A DNA stretch of 64,000 bases, taken from Hespellia stercorisuis DSM 15480 (GTDB taxonomy: Bacteria; Bacillota; Clostridia; Lachnospirales; Lachnospiraceae). Positions 25,162-33,116 of this stretch are shown here, piece after piece. The translations under genes were made by a program, and so were the position numbers. The stretch covers positions 1-64,000 of the forward strand of contig NZ_FQZY01000010.1 in NCBI RefSeq assembly GCF_900142165.1. Direction: 5' to 3'. Numbering within the stretch: position 1 is the stretch's first letter; each line of letters opens with the position of its first letter. Under the pieces are notes generated by a model. That model made no database searches. It worked only from the letters and a program-made list of their open reading frames with translations, and had not been told where the DNA came from.

Positions 25162-26283
25162 ATGGCTTATGTAGCAGTAACCGGCGGAAAAGAGGCAATC
25201 GAACAGTCTCTTAAGCTGCTGGAGATATTTAGAAAAAGTGAGGAAGATCTGAGTGTAAAATGTATCAGAGAAAATATGGGACTTCTGATAGATAAGATCA
25301 TGAGCGAAGCCGGATTTTATTCAGAAGAGTATGCGGCACTGGCATTGAAACAGTGCGAAGGAAGTGTCGAAGAAGCGGTTTTTCTGCTTCGGGCTTACCG
25401 GTCCACGCTGCCGAGAAATTATTATTCCAATGCCATTGACACCGCGGATATGAGGCTGATCCGAAGAATTTCAGCAGCATTTAAGGATATTCCGGGCGGA
25501 CAGATCCTGGGACCTACCTATGATTATTCTCATCGTCTTCTGGATTTTTCCCTTGCGGAAGAGTCACAGGTGGAAGACTTACAGTCGAAAGACTCACAAG
25601 CAGAAGAAACCGGAGAACAAAAGGAAACATCCGGGACACCAGGAGCAGAGGGACTGGCAGAAGAGGTATCGGGGGAAGATATCCGCTGCCAGAGAGTTAC
25701 CGATCTTTTGAAAGCAGAGCATGTGCTGGAGGATGTCCCGCAGGATGACACGCCGCCGTTTGATGTGACCAGCAATCTGATCACATTTCCGGCACCGCGC
25801 AGTGCAAGGCTTCAGACCTTTGCAAGAAGCGATGCGGGATTTCTCGGTGGAGTCGCATACAGTTCCATGCGTGGCTACGGTGCAGTGCATCCGACAGTCT
25901 CCGAACTTCGGTCCGGTTATGTAGAGGTCTGCGTGCCCTATGTGATGGACGAGAATGAAGAGATCTGTATCGGTGAGATTCTGGTGACGGAAGTGGAGGC
26001 GCTGGTGCCATCCCACACGGAGAGTGAGGAGGAATTTGACAAGATGACATTGTCCGGTGGATACGGTCTTATTTTCGGAAGAAATGAGAATAAAGCCATT
26101 GCCATGTCCATAGCGGATGCGAGCCTTGAAAAACCGGGAGACACTCCGTCACAGGACGAAGAATTTGTGCTCACTCACGGGGATTGTCTGGAAATGAGCG
26201 GATTCATCTCACATCTGAAGCTGCCGCATTATGTGACCTTCCAATCCAAGCTTGACCGTGTCAGAACAAAGGAGGAAGTATAA
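25162..26283 (+). CDS. phnI: C-P lyase complex subunit PhnI
   Basis: Nucleosidase subunit that, with PhnG, H and L, replaces the adenine of ATP by phosphonate. The 373-residue protein starts MAYVAVTGGKEAIEQS, a conserved PhnI beginning. LKTFARSDAGF-like FARSDAGFLGG, YVEVCVPYV, HGDCLEMSGF and LPHYVTFQSKLDR near the end match the family. E. coli PhnI is about 354 residues. The extra length is an acidic Gln/Glu/Ser-rich stretch at about residues 132-175 (ESQVEDLQSKDSQAEETGEQ), likely a surface loop. The stop is followed directly by phnJ. Confidence 0.93.
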   Translation: MAYVAVTGGKEAIEQSLKLLEIFRKSEEDLSVKCIRENMGLLIDKIMSEAGFYSEEYAALALKQCEGSVEEAVFLLRAYRSTLPRNYYSNAIDTADMRLIRRISAAFKDIPGGQILGPTYDYSHRLLDFSLAEESQVEDLQSKDSQAEETGEQKETSGTPGAEGLAEEVSGEDIRCQRVTDLLKAEHVLEDVPQDDTPPFDVTSNLITFPAPRSARLQTFARSDAGFLGGVAYSSMRGYGAVHPTVSELRSGYVEVCVPYVMDENEEICIGEILVTEVEALVPSHTESEEEFDKMTLSGGYGLIFGRNENKAIAMSIADASLEKPGDTPSQDEEFVLTHGDCLEMSGFISHLKLPHYVTFQSKLDRVRTKEEV

Positions 26284-27129
26284 ATGATAGATGAGAGGCA
26301 TTATAATTTTGCGTTTTTGGATGAAGGATCAAAAAGAGAAATCCGGAGAAGTATACTGAAGGCAGTTGCAATTCCCGGCTATCAGGTACCGTTTGGTTCG
26401 CGGGAACTGCCGATCGGACGTGGATGGGGAACCGGAGGGATTCAGATCACACTGTCCATCATTGGAAAAGAAGACGTATTGAAAGTCATCGACCAGGGAA
26501 GTGATGAGAGTGTCAACGCGGTCAACATCAAAAAACTGGTAGAAGAGTGTACCGGCGTCGAGATTACCACGGATTCGGAGAAAGCCAGTGTGATCCAGAG
26601 CCGTCACCGGATTCCCGAAATCCCGATGAGGAATGATCAGATCCTGGTGCTGCAGGTACCGACACCGGAGCCGCTTCGTATTGTGGAGCCAAGGGAGGCT
26701 GTCACAAAGCAGATGCATGCAGAAGCGGAATACAGCGGAATGTGGCTGTCACTGTTTGAGGATCTGACGCAGTACGGCGAAATCAGCATCAGCTCAGAAT
26801 ATCCGGTTATGGTAGAAAACAGATATGTGATGAATCCGAGTCCGATTCCGCGTTATGACAACCAGAAGCTCAACGACAGCGAGACGTTGTATCTATTTGG
26901 AGCGGGACGTGAGAAAAAGATCTATGCAATTCCGCCGCACACAGAGGTGGTATCCATGTGCTTTGATGATGTGCCGTTCCGCACCGAGAACTTTGAGGGA
27001 AAACACTGCCGTCTCTGTGGTGCAGCAGGAGTATATCTGGATGAAATTATAGATGAAAAAACAGGAGAAAAAGTGTATGAATGCAGTGACACCGGATTCT
27101 GCCGTGGGAGAAGGGAGCGTATCAGCTAA
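26284..27129 (+). CDS. phnJ: C-P lyase radical SAM subunit PhnJ
   Basis: Cleaves the carbon-phosphorus bond of ribose 1-phosphonate 5-phosphate, giving an alkane and the 1,2-cyclic phosphate. The 281 residues equal the E. coli length. Near the C terminus HCRLCGAAG..YECSDTGFC places four cysteines at relative positions 0, 3, 25 and 31, exactly the spacing of E. coli Cys241, 244 and 266 (iron-sulfur ligands) and Cys272 (thiyl radical). YNFAFLDEGSKREIRR and GRGWGTGGIQ are also conserved. It overlaps phnK by one base (TAATG). Confidence 0.96.
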   Translation: MIDERHYNFAFLDEGSKREIRRSILKAVAIPGYQVPFGSRELPIGRGWGTGGIQITLSIIGKEDVLKVIDQGSDESVNAVNIKKLVEECTGVEITTDSEKASVIQSRHRIPEIPMRNDQILVLQVPTPEPLRIVEPREAVTKQMHAEAEYSGMWLSLFEDLTQYGEISISSEYPVMVENRYVMNPSPIPRYDNQKLNDSETLYLFGAGREKKIYAIPPHTEVVSMCFDDVPFRTENFEGKHCRLCGAAGVYLDEIIDEKTGEKVYECSDTGFCRGRRERIS

Positions 27130-27959
27130 TGGAAAATCCAGTATTAAAGATTGATCACCTGACAGTGCGCTATGGAAAAACATGTGAGTACTGCCGCAAT
27201 GGAGGGGAGCTGGATAAGAACACCTGTCCGCATTGTAAAACAGTATGGGCGTGCAATGACGTCGATGTCTCGCTGTACGAAGGAGAGATTCTCGGGATTG
27301 TAGGGGAATCAGGCTCGGGAAAATCAACGTTGATGAAAAGCCTGTATTTTGACTTTGATATTACAGAGGGAGAGGGCTATCTGAAGAATTTTGAGGATGG
27401 AAAATCTGATATATTCGCCCAGAGCCTGCAGCAGAAAAAATACATTAAAAACCACATTATGGGAATGGTATATCAAAATCCGATGTTGGGTCTGCGAATG
27501 GACTATTCCAGCGCGGGAAATATCGCAGAAAAGCTGATCGCGGCAGGACACCGCAGCTACGATGGAATGAATGAGCGCGTGGCAGAACTTTTGGATGCAG
27601 TGGAAATCCTCCAGTCCAGAAAGAAAGAACCTCCGAAAAACTTCAGTGGAGGAATGCAGCAGAGAGTACAGATATCCAAGGCGCTTGCAAACAATCCGGC
27701 AATCTTACTTTTAGATGAGGTGACGACCGGCCTGGATTTATCGGTTCAGGCAAAGGTGCTGGAGCTTATCCGCAAAATTCGACAGGAATTTCACATTTCC
27801 ATTATGCTGGTTTCCCATGATCTGGCGGTTATCCGCATGCTGGCGGACAGAACCATTGTGATGCTGGACGGAAAAATTATTGAACAGGGACTGACGGATC
27901 AGATTCTGGATGATCCGCAGATGCCGTACACACAGCAGCTGGTACATTCACTACTATAG
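27129..27959 (+). CDS. phnK: C-P lyase ABC protein PhnK with Cys-pair insertion
   Basis: ABC-type ATPase that docks on the PhnGHIJ complex and is not itself a membrane transporter. The 276-residue protein has Walker A GESGSGKST, MVYQNPMLGLRMDYSSAGNIAEKL, the signature NFSGGMQQRVQISKAL, Walker B ILLLDEVTTGLD and the C-terminal LVHSLL. It is longer than E. coli PhnK (about 252) because of an insert at about residues 18-38 with CEYC and CPHC ten residues apart, followed by another Cys, a zinc-ribbon-like arrangement. From memory, similar inserts occur in other Gram-positive PhnK proteins. Confidence 0.92.
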   Translation: MENPVLKIDHLTVRYGKTCEYCRNGGELDKNTCPHCKTVWACNDVDVSLYEGEILGIVGESGSGKSTLMKSLYFDFDITEGEGYLKNFEDGKSDIFAQSLQQKKYIKNHIMGMVYQNPMLGLRMDYSSAGNIAEKLIAAGHRSYDGMNERVAELLDAVEILQSRKKEPPKNFSGGMQQRVQISKALANNPAILLLDEVTTGLDLSVQAKVLELIRKIRQEFHISIMLVSHDLAVIRMLADRTIVMLDGKIIEQGLTDQILDDPQMPYTQQLVHSLL

Positions 27960-27972
27960 GGGGAAACATTTG

Positions 27973-29253
27973 ATGCGAAAGATTTTAAAAAACGGGAAAA
28001 TTGTTCTGGAAAATCAGGTTCTGGAGAACTGCGAGCTTGTGATAGAAAATGGCAGGATTGCAGAAATCACAGCTTCGAAAAGCAGAAATCCTATAGCGGG
28101 TGAAGGTCCTGCGAAAATCAAAAATAGTGGACAGGACGAAGCGGAAAATGCAAAAGTAAACGATACAGAAACAAACGATGTAGAAGAGAAAGATACAGAG
28201 GAGATAGATGTCGGGGGCGCATATATCATGCCCGGAATCATTGACATTCACTCCGACATGATCGAATCCTTTATTCAGCCCAGAAGCACGGCAGTCATGG
28301 ATTTCGCTATGGGGCTGCGTGAAGCCGAGCGCGTGCTGATGAGCTGCGGAATCACGACCATGTTTCACTCCATTTCGATGTTTCGGGAGGGTGCATGGGA
28401 TGTGAAGGAAATTCGGCAGGCACCACAGGTCAGGAAACTGGCTGGGCTGGTGGGGGGCTACCGTCATGAAGCGAGGCTGATCCGCCATCGCTATCATCTC
28501 AGATATGAGATTGATAATATAGCCTGCTATGATGATGTCATGGAGATGATCCAAAGCGGGGTGGTGGATCTGCTGTCATTTATGGACCACACGCCGGGGC
28601 AGGGACAGTATAAGAATCTGGAGATATATCGCAGGCATCAGCCCAATGAAGGCAGGGATCTGACGGAAAAAGCATTTCAGGAATTGATCGGACAGGAAGC
28701 TGAAAAAGAGATGGTATCCTTTGAACAGCTGATGGATCTTGCGGACTGTGCAAGGAAATATGGAATCAAAATTGCAAGTCATGATGATGACACCGTAGAA
28801 AAACTGAAGGTAAATCAGGAACTGGGTGTGACCATCAGCGAATTTCCGATCACCATGGAGGTGGCGGAGGCAGCAGTAGAGAGCGGACTACAGACCGTGC
28901 TCGGAGCGCCCAATATTCTGCTGGGAGGTTCCCATTCGGGGAATCTGTCGGCACTGGAGGCAATCAACGCAGGTGCGGCCACGGTTCTGGTATCGGATTA
29001 TTATCCACAGGCACTTCTTCAGGCAGTTTTCCGGTTGTACCGGCAGGAGGGGATTCCTCTCTTTGAGGCTGTCCGGTATGTGACACTGAATCCTGCAAAA
29101 GCGGTAGGAATGGAGCGGGAGCTTGGCTCCATAGAAGCGGGAAAAAAGGCAGACATCCTGTGTGTAAAGCTGGAAGAGGGATATCCGCAGCTTAATCGTG
29201 TATTCGTAGATGGGGAATGTATCATGAACTGTCAATACCGCAAGGCGGATTAG
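27973..29253 (+). CDS. phnM: Ribose 1-phosphonate triphosphate pyrophosphohydrolase PhnM
   Basis: Amidohydrolase-superfamily enzyme that removes pyrophosphate to give ribose 1-phosphonate 5-phosphate, the PhnJ substrate. The 426-residue protein shows PGIIDIHSDMIESF (metal-binding His region), SCGITTMFHSISMFREGAWD, SFMDHTPGQGQY, IASHDDDT and GAPNILLGGSHSGNLSA. The start is the ATG at 27973 with GGGGGAAA upstream. E. coli PhnM has 378 residues. The surplus is a low-complexity stretch (about residues 45-85: DEAENAKVNDTETNDVEEKD) inserted just before the first catalytic strand. Confidence 0.93.
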   Translation: MRKILKNGKIVLENQVLENCELVIENGRIAEITASKSRNPIAGEGPAKIKNSGQDEAENAKVNDTETNDVEEKDTEEIDVGGAYIMPGIIDIHSDMIESFIQPRSTAVMDFAMGLREAERVLMSCGITTMFHSISMFREGAWDVKEIRQAPQVRKLAGLVGGYRHEARLIRHRYHLRYEIDNIACYDDVMEMIQSGVVDLLSFMDHTPGQGQYKNLEIYRRHQPNEGRDLTEKAFQELIGQEAEKEMVSFEQLMDLADCARKYGIKIASHDDDTVEKLKVNQELGVTISEFPITMEVAEAAVESGLQTVLGAPNILLGGSHSGNLSALEAINAGAATVLVSDYYPQALLQAVFRLYRQEGIPLFEAVRYVTLNPAKAVGMERELGSIEAGKKADILCVKLEEGYPQLNRVFVDGECIMNCQYRKAD

Positions 29254-29262
29254 GAGGAGAAG

Positions 29263-29976
29263 ATGGAACAAATATTAGAAATACAAGGATTGGCGAAACA
29301 GTTTTTCCTTCACGAACAGGGACGGGAAATTAAAAGCTGCAAGGATATTTCCTTTACGTTAGCCAAAGGAGGATTTATTGGAATTGTGGGAACATCCGGA
29401 GCGGGGAAATCTACCGTATTACGATGTATCTACCGGACCTATCTGGCAACGCAGGGAAGTGTGGTCTACGATTCCCTCTCTTATGGAAAGCTGGATTTAG
29501 TGACAGCTGACGAACGCCAGATCATTCATCTGCGCAAAGTGGAAATCGGATATGTGTCACAGTTTTTAACAATCATGCCGAGAACAACCGCAAAACAGCA
29601 TGTGATTGACGGGGCATTGGATGCCGGATTTTCATATGAGGAGTCGGTGGTCAAAGCAGAGGAAATGCTGCGCTACTTCCGCCTGAGTGAAACGCTCTGG
29701 GATATCTATCCAAATACATTTTCCGGCGGGGAAAAGCTTCGCCTGAATCTGGCCCACGCCATGGTAAAAGCGCCCAGACTTCTGCTGCTGGATGAGCCCA
29801 CGGCTTCTCTGGACAACAATACGAAGCTGCTGGTCAAGGAACTGCTGATGAAATTGAAAAAAGAAGGGACATCCATGGTGGGAATTTTCCATGATCTGGA
29901 ATTTATGGAGGGCCTGTGTGACCAGGTATATAACATTTCCCAGGGCAGTTTTCAAAAATCCCGGGAGGTATCTTGA
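29263..29976 (+). CDS. phnL: C-P lyase ABC protein PhnL
   Basis: ABC-type ATPase partner in phosphonate activation. The 237-residue protein has KSCKDISFTLAKGGFIGIVGTSGAGKSTVLRCIYRTY with Walker A GTSGAGKST. QFLTIMPRTTAKQHV is the segment typical of PhnL, followed by the signature TFSGGEKLRLNLAHAM and Walker B LLLLDEPTASLD. GIFHDLEFMEGLCD carries the switch His. The order K-M-L differs from E. coli, where K, L and M are consecutive. It overlaps the next gene by one base (TGATG). Confidence 0.92.
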   Translation: MEQILEIQGLAKQFFLHEQGREIKSCKDISFTLAKGGFIGIVGTSGAGKSTVLRCIYRTYLATQGSVVYDSLSYGKLDLVTADERQIIHLRKVEIGYVSQFLTIMPRTTAKQHVIDGALDAGFSYEESVVKAEEMLRYFRLSETLWDIYPNTFSGGEKLRLNLAHAMVKAPRLLLLDEPTASLDNNTKLLVKELLMKLKKEGTSMVGIFHDLEFMEGLCDQVYNISQGSFQKSREVS

Positions 29977-30791
29977 TGTATCAGGCAGATTTACACATTC
30001 ATACGTCGGTTTCAGACTGCAGTATGAGTGCGGAGAAAATTCTTGAACTGGCAACGATGCGGGGGCTGACACATATCGCATTTACGGATCATGACACGAC
30101 GCAGAGGGCCGCGGAGCATGTGGAACTGGCGGAAAGCTATGGAATCACGGCAATTCCGGGGGTGGAGATGTCCGCTTACGATTTTGCAAATGAAAAGAAA
30201 GTACATATTCTGGGATACGGGTATCAGTCCAATGCGCACATCGAGGCAATTGGGAAAGAAACCTTAAAACGGCGGGATGAGAACTGCCGAAGGCAGATTG
30301 AGATTCTGAAAGATCTGGGGTATCGGATCGAGGTCGCTGAAATCGAGAAACTTGGCGGGAGCTGCATTTATAAACAGCATATACTGGATTATCTGGTGAA
30401 AACGGGACAAAGTGAGGCCATATTTGGAAAGGTATACCAGAATATTTTCAAAAACGGTGGTCCCTGTGATTTTGACATCACCTATCCTGCTGCACAGGAC
30501 GCGGTCCGGGCGATTAAAGCGGATGGCGGATATGCGGTACTGGCGCATCCGGGGCAGCAGGATAATTATGCGGCACTTCCCGGACTGGCAGATGCAGGAC
30601 TTGCGGGAATGGAGTGGAATCATCCATCTAACGGGCAGCCGGACAGGAACAAAATAGAAGAATTATGCAAAAAATATCATCTGTTTATGACAGGCGGAAG
30701 TGATTTCCATGGGAGATATGAGAACACGAAGACCGCGCTGGGGCAGTATCCGGCACACGAAAGCAGCGCCGTGATGTTTCAGAATATGTGA
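29976..30791 (+). CDS. PHP-domain cyclic phosphodiesterase, PhnPP-like
   Basis: A 271-residue PHP-family metal hydrolase: DLHIHTSVSDCSMS at the N terminus, AFTDHDTTQRA, IPGVEMSA, VLAHPGQQ and GGSDFHGRY supply the His/Asp metal ligands. As part of a C-P lyase operon it matches PhnPP of Eggerthella lenta. That enzyme hydrolyses 5-phosphoribosyl 1,2-cyclic phosphate via ribose 2,5-bisphosphate to ribose 5-phosphate and phosphate. This would explain why no phnP (beta-lactamase-fold) or phnN (ribose 1,5-bisphosphokinase) is found in the operon. GGGAGG precedes the ATG; an in-frame TTG at 29973 is less likely. Confidence 0.85.
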   Translation: MYQADLHIHTSVSDCSMSAEKILELATMRGLTHIAFTDHDTTQRAAEHVELAESYGITAIPGVEMSAYDFANEKKVHILGYGYQSNAHIEAIGKETLKRRDENCRRQIEILKDLGYRIEVAEIEKLGGSCIYKQHILDYLVKTGQSEAIFGKVYQNIFKNGGPCDFDITYPAAQDAVRAIKADGGYAVLAHPGQQDNYAALPGLADAGLAGMEWNHPSNGQPDRNKIEELCKKYHLFMTGGSDFHGRYENTKTALGQYPAHESSAVMFQNM

Positions 30792-30935
30792 GAGCGCAGA
30801 AGACTGTTTTACTGAAAAGTGAATGAAAAATATTTATGCAGAAATTTAACATGGATTCAACAAACAGACAACATGAATTATATGAGGAACTGGTACATTA
30901 TAGTGGAAAAAAAGAATTTAATTATGGAGGTTATT

Positions 30936-32018
30936 ATGAAAAGAATTGTGGTATTTGCAATGGCAGCGTTGTTGGCAGTGACAGCAATGACTGGATGTGT
31001 GAAAAAGGCAGAGGGACAAAACGGCAGTACAGCCGTGGCAGCAGACAGTGATGAAAATGTGCTCAATGTATATACGGCATTGGAGGATGAGCAGGTAGCG
31101 GATTATCTGACCGAGTTCAAGGAGCAGAATCCGGATGTAACGGTAAATGTCACAAGAGAATCGACAGGAGTCATTACATCAAAGCTTTTAGCGGAGAAGG
31201 ACAATCCGGTAGTGGATGTCGTGTGGGGGCTGTCAGCAACAAGCCTTCTGGTTCTTGCACAGGATGGGATGCTGGATGCTTATGCACCGGAGGGGGTAGA
31301 CCGGATTCTTCCGGAATTTAAGGATGATGCAGAGGTTCCGACCTGGGTTGGGATCGATGCATGGGAGACTGCATTTATTGTAAATAAAGAGGTATTGAAA
31401 TCAAAAGGAATTGACACAGTACCGACATCTTACGAAGATTTATTAGATCCAAAATACAAGGGACTGATCGCAATGTCTAATCCGGCATCTTCCGGAACCG
31501 GGCTGTTGACTGTAAACGGAATCCTAAATTTGTATGGTGATGACAAGGGCTGGGATTACCTGGATAAGCTCCATGAAAATGTAGCTGTATATCTGCATTC
31601 TGGTTCACAGCCGGCAAAGGCAACTGCAGCAGGTGAATATGGAATCGGTGTTTCCTTTGGCTATCGCTGCATCCAGTCCGCTGAGGAAGTGGGAAGTGAT
31701 ATCTGTGAAGCAGTATTCCCGACAGAGGGCTCTGGCTGGGATCTGGAAGCCAATGCGCTGATCAAAAAGGATAATCAGAAGGAGATTGCCAAGAAATTTC
31801 TGGATTGGGCAATTTCAGATAACATCATGAAAAAATACGCAACAAACTATCCGATCGTCGCAACAGGTGTGGGTGACAATATTCCAGAAGGATATGCAAA
31901 GAATCCAATCGACCAGCTGATTCCGGATATGGATTTTGCGAAAGCGGCAAAGAACAGAGAATCTATACTGGAAACCTGGACAGAGCGTTATGATTCAAAG
32001 AGCGCCGAGCAAGAATAG
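30936..32018 (+). CDS. Phosphonate/2-aminoethylphosphonate ABC transporter substrate-binding lipoprotein
   Basis: A 360-residue lipoprotein with signal MKRIVVFAMAALLAVTAMTGC. The body (NVYTALEDEQVADYLTEFKE, VVWGLSATSL, YKGLIAMSNPASSGTGL, FPTEGSGW) belongs to the family shared by iron(III) and 2-aminoethylphosphonate binding proteins (SBP_bac_6, PhnS2-like). The iron-binding tyrosine pair of FbpA is not evident, and the location behind a C-P lyase operon favours phosphonate. The start at 30936 has GGAGG five bases upstream; an open frame from 30819 lacks any signal logic. It starts 144 bases after phnPP with no terminator seen. Confidence 0.85.
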   Translation: MKRIVVFAMAALLAVTAMTGCVKKAEGQNGSTAVAADSDENVLNVYTALEDEQVADYLTEFKEQNPDVTVNVTRESTGVITSKLLAEKDNPVVDVVWGLSATSLLVLAQDGMLDAYAPEGVDRILPEFKDDAEVPTWVGIDAWETAFIVNKEVLKSKGIDTVPTSYEDLLDPKYKGLIAMSNPASSGTGLLTVNGILNLYGDDKGWDYLDKLHENVAVYLHSGSQPAKATAAGEYGIGVSFGYRCIQSAEEVGSDICEAVFPTEGSGWDLEANALIKKDNQKEIAKKFLDWAISDNIMKKYATNYPIVATGVGDNIPEGYAKNPIDQLIPDMDFAKAAKNRESILETWTERYDSKSAEQE

Positions 32019-32031
32019 GAGTATTACAATT

Positions 32032-33054
32032 ATGAGTGTGAGTTTGAAAATAAGCAATGTCTCGAAAGTATTTGAAAAAAACATAGCACTCAATAATGTG
32101 AGTTTGGAAATCCAGGCAGGCGAATTTGTCTGCCTGCTTGGTCCATCAGGATGTGGAAAATCGACATTATTGAGACTGATTGCAGGATTAGATAAGCCTA
32201 ATGAAGGCAGGATCTATATCAATGACCGGGATGTGACGAACCTTCCCCCCGCGAGAAGAAATTTTGGAATCATGTTTCAGTCCTATGCATTGTTTCCGAA
32301 CCTGACAGCGTATGAGAATGTCGCATATGGCCTTCGCAATAAAAAGATGAGAAACCAGGATATTGAGGCGCGGGTGGACAGACTCTTTAAAATGATTAAA
32401 CTTGACAGTGCAAAGAACAGGCTCCCGTCACAGCTGTCTGGAGGAGAGCAGCAGCGTGTTGCCCTGGCCAGAGCACTTGCGACAGAACCGGATTTTCTGT
32501 TATTGGATGAGCCGCTTTCGGCATTGGATGCCAAAGTGCGAATCTCTCTTCGCAAAGAAATCTGCAGTATTCAGAAGGAACTGGGATTGACAACGATTAT
32601 GGTTACCCACGATCAGGATGAAGCACTGACTATGGCGGACCGTATTATTGTCATGAACAAATCCGTTGTGATGCAGGAAGGCACCCCGGAAGAAATTTAT
32701 GAGCGTCCTGAGAATCCATTTGTAGCGGATTTTATAGGATCCATCAATTTTATTGATTCCCAAAAGTGTAAGCTGTACAATCTGTGCGAGCATGAAAAGG
32801 CGGCGATCCGTCCGGAAAAAATCGAACTCAGCAGAACGGAAAAAGAAACATCACTGCGGGCACAGATTAGAGAAATCGAATTTCGCGGGTTTTATGACCG
32901 GATCACAGTGTGCGTCAGCCATGTGGTCCACGGAGATATGTTTTTACTGGTAGATGTGCCTTTCCGTATGGTAAAAACAATGCAGTTTCAGCTGGGCGAG
33001 ATGGTTTATGTCAACCTGCCAAGAGAAGAACTGCTTGGATTTAAGACAGCTTAG
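32032..33054 (+). CDS. Phosphonate ABC transporter ATP-binding protein (PhnT2/PotA type)
   Basis: Energises phosphonate import. The 340-residue protein has Walker A GPSGCGKST, FQSYALFPNLTAYENVAYGL, the signature LPSQLSGGEQQRVALARAL, Walker B LLLDEPLSALD and switch His in VTHDQDEALTMADRI. From about residue 245 comes a TOBE-type regulatory domain containing AAIRPEKIELS. This is the PotA/FbpC architecture used by the PhnT2 group. The ATG at 32032 lies 13 bases after the binding-protein stop; upstream in-frame starts lie within that gene. Confidence 0.9.
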   Translation: MSVSLKISNVSKVFEKNIALNNVSLEIQAGEFVCLLGPSGCGKSTLLRLIAGLDKPNEGRIYINDRDVTNLPPARRNFGIMFQSYALFPNLTAYENVAYGLRNKKMRNQDIEARVDRLFKMIKLDSAKNRLPSQLSGGEQQRVALARALATEPDFLLLDEPLSALDAKVRISLRKEICSIQKELGLTTIMVTHDQDEALTMADRIIVMNKSVVMQEGTPEEIYERPENPFVADFIGSINFIDSQKCKLYNLCEHEKAAIRPEKIELSRTEKETSLRAQIREIEFRGFYDRITVCVSHVVHGDMFLLVDVPFRMVKTMQFQLGEMVYVNLPREELLGFKTA

Positions 33055-33116
33055 ATGTGGAGGCGTAATTCTCTGCTTCACTGTCCGCGTCGCCCTGGAA
33101 AGGAAATAAGAGTAAA

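Noticed and set aside
30792..30935. In-frame N-terminal extension of the phosphonate binding protein back to 30819
   Set aside because: The extension would bury the lipoprotein signal; the internal ATG has an ideal ribosome site and starts the signal peptide.
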